A stretch of 50,431 bases of DNA, from positions 3,070-53,500 of the forward strand of contig DYOF01000005.1 of NCBI GenBank assembly GCA_020720665.1, written 5' to 3'. The DNA comes from Acetofilamentum sp. (GTDB taxonomy: Bacteria > Bacteroidota > Bacteroidia > Bacteroidales > JAADGE01). Positions 46,801-50,431 of the stretch are shown piece after piece. Numbering within the stretch: position 1 is the stretch's first letter; every line of letters begins with the position of its first letter. The notes below the pieces were generated by a model. The model searched no databases. It was not told where the DNA came from and saw only the letters and a program-made list of their open reading frames with translations. Position numbers and translations under genes: made by a program.

Positions 46801-47424
46801 CAAACAAATTTAAGGGGAGTTGTAAAAGATGCAAATTCTTTAATTCCGCTACATGCAACAGTTTCAATTTTTAAAAATAATACGAACGATTTAATTTCAG
46901 AAACGGCATCAAGTAAACGAACCGGTGTTTATTTCACCTCATTTTTTGCCGGTGAAGATTACAGCATCAAAGCAGAGACGGAAGGTTATTGGACATATCG
47001 TGCAAATTTGAACATCAATCAAGTTACAACCTTTGAAAATGTTACACATGATATTTTAATAAAAAAAATAAATCTGGATGACGAAATAAAAACAGATAAT
47101 TTAAAATTCAATTCAGAAAAGTCAAACTTATCTCCTCTGGCTATGGCTGAATTAGATAATATACTATCCATGTTTTTTGCAAATCCGTCTGTTCATATTG
47201 AAATCTCAGGACATACCGATAATGTTGAAGCATTATTAGTAAGCCCCCTTGAATTATCAAAAGCAAGAGCTTCTGCAGTAGCTTCTTATCTGGTTAAAAA
47301 CGGTTTAGATGAAAAAAGAATTAAAATAAAAGTATTAGGAAACACTTCTCCTGCAACTTTAGATGATTCGGAAACCGGAAGAGCACGAAACAGAAGAGTT
47401 GAATTAAGAGTTGCTGCATATTAA
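43849..47424 (+). CDS. Outer-membrane beta-barrel protein with Ig, SdrD-B and OmpA domains, candidate usher
   Basis: Protein of 1191 residues with a signal peptide (about 1-24, ending LKLYSQE). Two Ig-like domains follow (about 25-125, with NVQINTPKGWELIGNSFEQI; about 135-240). From about 250 to 750 the sequence alternates aromatic and polar residues in many short strands (for example TTVTLGDFHKQYEQSNFGRG), as in a large outer-membrane barrel. Near 754-772 is YYKDLNGNRIHDANEPG, an SdrD-B-like repeat. Further carboxypeptidase-regulatory-like domains are seen near 862-950 and 987-1060. The C-terminal OmpA domain (about 1085-1191) has EISGHTDNV, LSKARASAV and GRARNRRVELRV and should bind peptidoglycan. 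With the Ig-like chaperone and two small beta proteins nearby, an usher-like secretion or anchoring role is plausible but unproven. Confidence 0.65.
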   Translation: MNNTIRYLFIFFILIIFSLKLYSQENYYNKDIEIRYLKDKVDVALGKSFFNILLIKNNSNSEKTFNVQINTPKGWELIGNSFEQITLQPMGSLNLPVRVAIAKDAKGGVAYALVAIITDINGVILDNVYSFVNIPVESKIEIVTSKQSKYIDHKTLSSAFSVQLKNTGNIDEIINVKMVADNSIYFEETEENVLIEDILVASKTEEIKTYEVKLKKDIDVKKFKYHRINLTFNMQDTIINKSVWFNYLDWKFDNIYVNTIKPLNLELTAYDILGADRIKYRIHTFGKILLKKNREIYYSLHNQNQYEQGNNLWKNSYTEFVYKAPKTTVTLGDFHKQYEQSNFGRGISFSQKINENFKVSGLYTRNLLRPVDNYGGAFEYNSNKIFSFELGGASSNEITQNSKSYLAYSGLTTHIFKKTISLLYANSLTNYNLTNSNLSTKGWSYNASFNGKLFNTTVNINSRYGSPYYSGYIKGRMFTNATSYTELSKKSNLNLSYFLSNYRPQYFVDEAVYSDRFNNMQKLEITYNRYLKDNFSLFAGPVLDQQKTNNFTSLNPESVFNTYSYQGQFGIRYNQPYYHNSVQVSALYGLTQINKYSELINDSPVIINTNNLLFKIGELRFGFKKNNFHLHIVYHFGPFNIIQQFSYFYTSYFPKSIHIIPAYEQYFFNKKVRFSATGIVISNLTSKNNSFNLNSTIDWEIGKGWNIKLLNSSSVQQSKFGNGSNYYSSSYFELRILKSFNINHPRIKFYNYKTVYYKDLNGNRIHDANEPGISQVLSDIKRANPEADTKNPNYNNEFYTNDLISNSEGFIEYNNIPEGEYILKYSPQNLNIGTFETEYVEREFKIDKDTVFHIPFIERNKLFGKINLNRTKHSALGDIPLDNIKIIVEGNEKTYSTLTDKEGNFELYIPVADYYKVRITNIFKEHFNLRQEYYIVKFNGYKQFEISFEFDEKDRKIEFDPNDFLIDDDVTDNNFSFDDIKIIKQTNLRGVVKDANSLIPLHATVSIFKNNTNDLISETASSKRTGVYFTSFFAGEDYSIKAETEGYWTYRANLNINQVTTFENVTHDILIKKINLDDEIKTDNLKFNSEKSNLSPLAMAELDNILSMFFANPSVHIEISGHTDNVEALLVSPLELSKARASAVASYLVKNGLDEKRIKIKVLGNTSPATLDDSETGRARNRRVELRVAAY

Positions 47425-47933
47425 ACGATTTCTGCTAATAATTGATTGTAAATTATAAAATTTTCATCATCAAAAATTGCAAAAATTACTTTTTTTAAAC
47501 CTGTTTTTTTATTTGAGAAATTTCTTACGGTACGAATTGCAATTTCAGCAGCTTCTTTCTTCGGAAACCGATACACTCCGGTACTGATATTCGGAAAGGC
47601 AACAGAAGTTAATCCTTTTTCCTCAGCAATTTCTATACTTCTTTGATATACACTTTTTAAAAGTTCTCTCTCATTATAATTGCCGCCTTTCCAAACAGGA
47701 CCTACGGCATGAATAATATATTTTGCTTTTAATTTGAAAGCATCGGTTATTTTGGCATCACCAACAGCACATCCGTTCAGTAACAAACAAGCTTCCAAAA
47801 GTTCTGAACCTGCGGCTCTATGTATGGCTCCGTCAACTCCGCCGCCGCCGGTTAATGAAGTATTTGCAGCATTAACAATCGCATCAACTTCTAATTGAGT
47901 AATATCACCTCTATAAACAGAAATTTGATACAT
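47421..47933 (-). CDS. Macro-domain protein, probable O-acetyl-ADP-ribose deacetylase
   Basis: Macro domain of 170 residues spanning the whole protein. Motifs: YRGDITQLEVDAIVNAANTS, then GGGGVDGAIHRAAG, and PNISTGVYRFPKKEAAEIA; these bind ADP-ribose and match the MacroD/YmdB type that hydrolyses O-acetyl-ADP-ribose or removes ADP-ribose from proteins. It is cytosolic. Its stop overlaps the convergent barrel gene by four bases, and its start shares one base with the RlpA-like gene, so those two are co-transcribed. Confidence 0.92.
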   Translation of the reverse strand: MYQISVYRGDITQLEVDAIVNAANTSLTGGGGVDGAIHRAAGSELLEACLLLNGCAVGDAKITDAFKLKAKYIIHAVGPVWKGGNYNERELLKSVYQRSIEIAEEKGLTSVAFPNISTGVYRFPKKEAAEIAIRTVRNFSNKKTGLKKVIFAIFDDENFIIYNQLLAEIV

Positions 47934-48325
47934 TAATTTTTAATAACAATTTCAATTTTAACAGGAACATGTCCTTCCTTTATCAAATCAATTTCTTTTG
48001 CAGCTTTTTCTGATAAATCTATTACTCGTCCTTTTACAAAAGGACCTCTGTCATTAATTTTCACGATTACACTTTTGTTATTATTCAAATTCGTAACTCT
48101 TACATTTGTTCCGAATGCTAATTTTTTATGTGCCGCAGTATATTTAGCAGCATTAAAAATTTCTCCGCTTGCCGTTTTTTTTCCGTTAAAACCGGGTCCG
48201 TACCAACTGGCTTCTCCCTTTTCATAAAAATTATACGTGGTCTTATCTTCATTAACTTTCTTAACTCTACATGATGATACGAACATTAAACTTGCAAACA
48301 TTAAAAATAATAATGTGGTTTTCAT
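47933..48325 (-). CDS. RlpA-like septal ring lipoprotein
   Basis: Lipoprotein of 130 residues: the signal peptide ends in MFVSSC, with lipidation expected at Cys19. The remainder is a double-psi beta-barrel of the RlpA type: [20 protein letters not shown], then [20 protein letters not shown] and [17 protein letters not shown]. RlpA family members are lytic transglycosylases acting on denuded glycan strands. The SPOR domain often found at the C-terminus is absent. It overlaps the macro-domain gene by one base. Confidence 0.88.
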   Translation of the reverse strand: MKTTLLFLMFASLMFVSSCRVKKVNEDKTTYNFYEKGEASWYGPGFNGKKTASGEIFNAAKYTAAHKKLAFGTNVRVTNLNNNKSVIVKINDRGPFVKGRVIDLSEKAAKEIDLIKEGHVPVKIEIVIKN

Positions 48326-48491
48326 AACTCCTGTAATTTTCCTAAAACAAATAAATAATAAAATTCTGATAAATAAAAATAATAGATTTTAAATCTATAA
48401 ATTTTAATTAAATATTAACATAGCATCATTTCTTTCTTTATTTTTGCTTTCCTCACAACACAGCAATACAAACGATATCAATATATTTTGC

Positions 48492-48499
48492 TATATTTG
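48492..48499 (+). promoter_or_regulatory. -7-like element before the restriction-modification genes
   Basis: TATATTTG matches TAnnTTTG, 24 bases before the ATG at 48523. No TTG at the -33 distance. A second TATTTTTG lies at 48439-48446. Confidence 0.5.
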
Positions 48500-48522
48500 C
48501 AAAAAATATCAAAATATAAGAA

Positions 48523-49383
48523 ATGAAACTTTGGGATAACGATGTTGAAATACAATTTTTTAAAGAAGCATTAAAAAATTTTGCTTCACCGGAACAATTG
48601 TTTTATAAATTGAAAGCCGGAAACTTTGCTTATGTTCCGAAGGGAATGGAAGCAGAAGGACAAACATTACAAGCAAGAAATTCATTAATTGGACAATTTA
48701 CTGAAAAATGGTCAAAAACATTATTTGAACCAATAGCAAGAAAAATTGGACTTTTTGCTGTGAATAGTGTAGTTTGTGAAGAAATTGGATTATCAAAACA
48801 ATCAAGTGCCGACCTTGCTTTCTGCACAAAAAATACAACAACACCCAAAGCAGAAGAAATAAAACTACTTTTTGAGATAAAAATGAGTATTGTTTCAAAT
48901 TATGAATATAAATCTATAAATAAAATCAATTTTGTAGGTGATTATAAACAACATAAAGGAAACCCATCATTACTTCGTTCCGATAGTATGCTGAAAGCTA
49001 TTGGAAAATCAATAAACATAAGAGTTTCAGGTTTTTCATCAACAAAAATCCCAATTGTAATTTTAGGAAATAGTCCAATTACTGAAAGTTACAAAAGCAA
49101 AGTTGATTATTTGAAAAAATCGGGTGTAATTCAAGGTTTTTGGTCTTTAAATCCAATACCAACTGAAACAGATTTCGTGAAAACTACAAAAGATAACGGT
49201 TTTCATACTATTTTAAAACCTGAAACATTGTATAAACTTACTAATGATTTAGTAACAAGCGAAATGAATTACTTTTCTTCGATGATTTCTAAAAAAGAAT
49301 TAGGGCAAATTATAAGTATTGCATCAAAAGAAAAATCAGAAATAGCAAAAGCCGAGAAATTTTTATCACTGATATACAAATAA
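48523..49383 (+). CDS. Probable type II restriction endonuclease
   Basis: Protein of 286 residues, assigned mainly from its position two bases before a DNA methyltransferase gene. A PD-(D/E)XK-like core is visible: Asp97 in SSADLAF, then Glu118 and Lys120 in KLLFEIKMS. I do not recognise a named subfamily or recognition sequence. The sequence uses fewer of the GC-rich codons seen in neighbouring genes, in keeping with horizontal acquisition, though I did not measure this. Enzyme-first order with near-adjacent genes suggests one transcript. Confidence 0.7.
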   Translation: MKLWDNDVEIQFFKEALKNFASPEQLFYKLKAGNFAYVPKGMEAEGQTLQARNSLIGQFTEKWSKTLFEPIARKIGLFAVNSVVCEEIGLSKQSSADLAFCTKNTTTPKAEEIKLLFEIKMSIVSNYEYKSINKINFVGDYKQHKGNPSLLRSDSMLKAIGKSINIRVSGFSSTKIPIVILGNSPITESYKSKVDYLKKSGVIQGFWSLNPIPTETDFVKTTKDNGFHTILKPETLYKLTNDLVTSEMNYFSSMISKKELGQIISIASKEKSEIAKAEKFLSLIYK

Positions 49384-49385
49384 TT

Positions 49386-50276
49386 ATGCAAGTAAAAAAA
49401 GGAACAGAAACAAGCAGCTTCGGAACAAACGGACGTATAAACCACGACTCTACAAAATTTTATAATTCAAAACTTTATAAGGAATTAGAAAATAATGTAA
49501 AAGTTTCTGACATAGAAAATATTCTTCCCAAAGAATTAGAAAACAAAATATTACTTGGTTCGAGTGAAAATATGTCGATGATACCTGATAATTCTATACA
49601 TTTAATGATAACATCACCACCTTACAACGTATCAAAAGAATATGATGATGATTTGTCATTAACGGAATATTTAGAATTATTAAAAAACGTGTTTAAAGAA
49701 ACTTTTAGAGTTCTTGTAAATGGTGGAAGAGCTTGCATAAATGTTGCGAACTTAGGAAGAAAACCATATATTCCTTTATCTGATTACATTTCGCAAATAA
49801 TGATTGAATTAGCTTACAATATGCGCGGAGAAATTATATGGAATAAAGCGGCAAGTGCAAGTCCTTCAACAGCTTGGGGCAGTTGGCAAAGTGCATCAAA
49901 TCCAATTTTAAGAGATATTCACGAATATATTTTAGTGTTTTCAAAAGGTGATTACAAAAGAGAAAAAAAAGATAAAGAAAACTCAATTGGGCGAGACCAA
50001 TTTATGGAATGGACAAAATCAATTTGGACAATGAACGCCGTAAGTGCTAAACAAATTGGGCATCCTGCACCATTTCCCGAAGAATTACCATTTAGATTAA
50101 TTCAACTCTATTCTTTTAAAGAAGATATAATTTTAGACCCGTTTATGGGTAGCGGAACAACAGCGTTATCGGCTTTAAAATCAACCAGAAAATACATTGG
50201 TTTTGATACAAACGAAGATTATATAAAACTTGCTGAAAATAGATTAATGCAATTTAAAAATATGATAAAAATATAA
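49386..50276 (+). CDS. Site-specific DNA methyltransferase (beta class)
   Basis: DNA amino-methyltransferase of 296 residues. Motif IV is TSPPYN (76-81) and the SAM-binding motif I, DPFMGSGTT, comes near residue 254, so the order IV then I places it in the beta class. SPPY is typical of N4-cytosine enzymes, but N6-adenine enzymes of this class also use it. The HPAPFPEELPFRLIQLYS segment before motif I is characteristic. It protects host DNA from the nuclease encoded just upstream. The target sequence cannot be read from this. Confidence 0.93.
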   Translation: MQVKKGTETSSFGTNGRINHDSTKFYNSKLYKELENNVKVSDIENILPKELENKILLGSSENMSMIPDNSIHLMITSPPYNVSKEYDDDLSLTEYLELLKNVFKETFRVLVNGGRACINVANLGRKPYIPLSDYISQIMIELAYNMRGEIIWNKAASASPSTAWGSWQSASNPILRDIHEYILVFSKGDYKREKKDKENSIGRDQFMEWTKSIWTMNAVSAKQIGHPAPFPEELPFRLIQLYSFKEDIILDPFMGSGTTALSALKSTRKYIGFDTNEDYIKLAENRLMQFKNMIKI

Positions 50277-50353
50277 AATGATTTATAAAACACTATATTT
50301 ATAAGCACTGCCGGGCTAAGCATTAACGAAACAAAACGCAAATATAAACATTT

Positions 50354-50384
50354 TTGTACTTCAGATAAGTTTTCAATATTTTTG
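50354..50384 (+). promoter_or_regulatory. Promoter of the gene at the window end
   Basis: TTG at 50354-50356 and TATTTTTG at 50377-50384, separated by 20 bases, form one of the best promoter matches in the window. It lies 14 bases before the ATG at 50398. Confidence 0.65.
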
Positions 50385-50397
50385 CAAAAATTTAATA

Positions 50398-50431
50398 ATG
50401 CAAGAAAATTCAAATATCAGCAATATACTTA
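50398..50431 (+). CDS. Start of an unidentified gene (cut by the window end)
   Basis: ATG at 50398 opens a frame (MQENSNISNIL) that runs to the end of the window without a stop. The well-placed promoter upstream is the main support. Too little is visible to name a product. Confidence 0.45.
   Translation, partial: MQENSNISNIL

Noticed and set aside
47421-48325. Macro-domain and RlpA-like genes as part of the surface locus
   Set aside because: Both are widespread housekeeping-type families, lie on the opposite strand, and show no domain link to the barrel protein.
48439-48446. TATTTTTG as the main promoter of the restriction-modification genes
   Set aside because: A second box at 48492 is better placed relative to the start codon; AT-rich spacers produce such octamers by chance.

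Overview
The window is AT-rich DNA from a member of the Bacteroidota. Three things support this. The ribosomal operons are the Bacteroidota type, with a zinc-free S14 and a 38-residue L36. Promoters repeatedly show the TAnnTTTG -7 element, in the best cases with TTG about 18-21 bp upstream. Protein types are typical of the phylum: a type IX secretion (T9SS) C-terminal domain, PD40-OmpA proteins and a CarboxypepD_reg N-terminus. I do not place it below phylum; a marine or uncultured Bacteroidales-like lineage is a guess.

Region 1 (6-16958, all minus strand) is one uninterrupted str-S10-spc-alpha ribosomal block: rpsL, rpsG, fusA, rpsJ, rplC, rplD, rplW, rplB, rpsS, rplV, rpsC, rplP, rpmC, rpsQ, rplN, rplX, rplE, rpsN, rpsH, rplF, rplR, rpsE, rpmD, rplO, secY, infA, rpmJ, rpsM, rpsK, rpsD, rpoA, rplQ. 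A convincing promoter lies just upstream of rpsL. There is no map gene between secY and infA.

Region 2 (17-23 kb) holds a vWA/T9SS surface protein, then the protein quality-control cluster tig-clpP-clpX and a tRNA-Leu(UAG) with its own promoter and terminator. Region 3 (23-34.5 kb) is mixed: a PD40-OmpA envelope protein, a GT2 glycosyltransferase fused to a WcaJ-like module that lacks its catalytic core, recR, a LOG-family hydrolase, a gamma-glutamylcyclotransferase-like protein, an atypical Nramp, a decayed methyltransferase-like gene behind a coiled-coil gene, and an OmpA/TPR lipoprotein. Two of the minus-strand genes share a duplicated upstream element of about 90 bp.

Region 4 (34.5-47.4 kb) is the most interesting. 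After htpG comes a SiaC-like phosphoprotein, a tandem SiaB-like kinase and a TPR/transmembrane/PP2C phosphatase. Interleaved with them are a PapD/Ig-like periplasmic protein, a MORN-repeat protein, two related small secreted beta-rich proteins and a 1191-residue outer-membrane beta-barrel protein with Ig-like, SdrD-B-like and OmpA domains. I read this as a candidate chaperone/usher-like surface structure controlled by a phosphorylation partner switch. This is an inference from gene content and order.

Region 5 (47.4-50.4 kb) has a macro-domain protein, an RlpA-like lipoprotein, a two-gene restriction-modification module and the first codons of one more gene with a strong promoter. I saw no rRNA genes, CRISPR arrays or intact insertion sequences.
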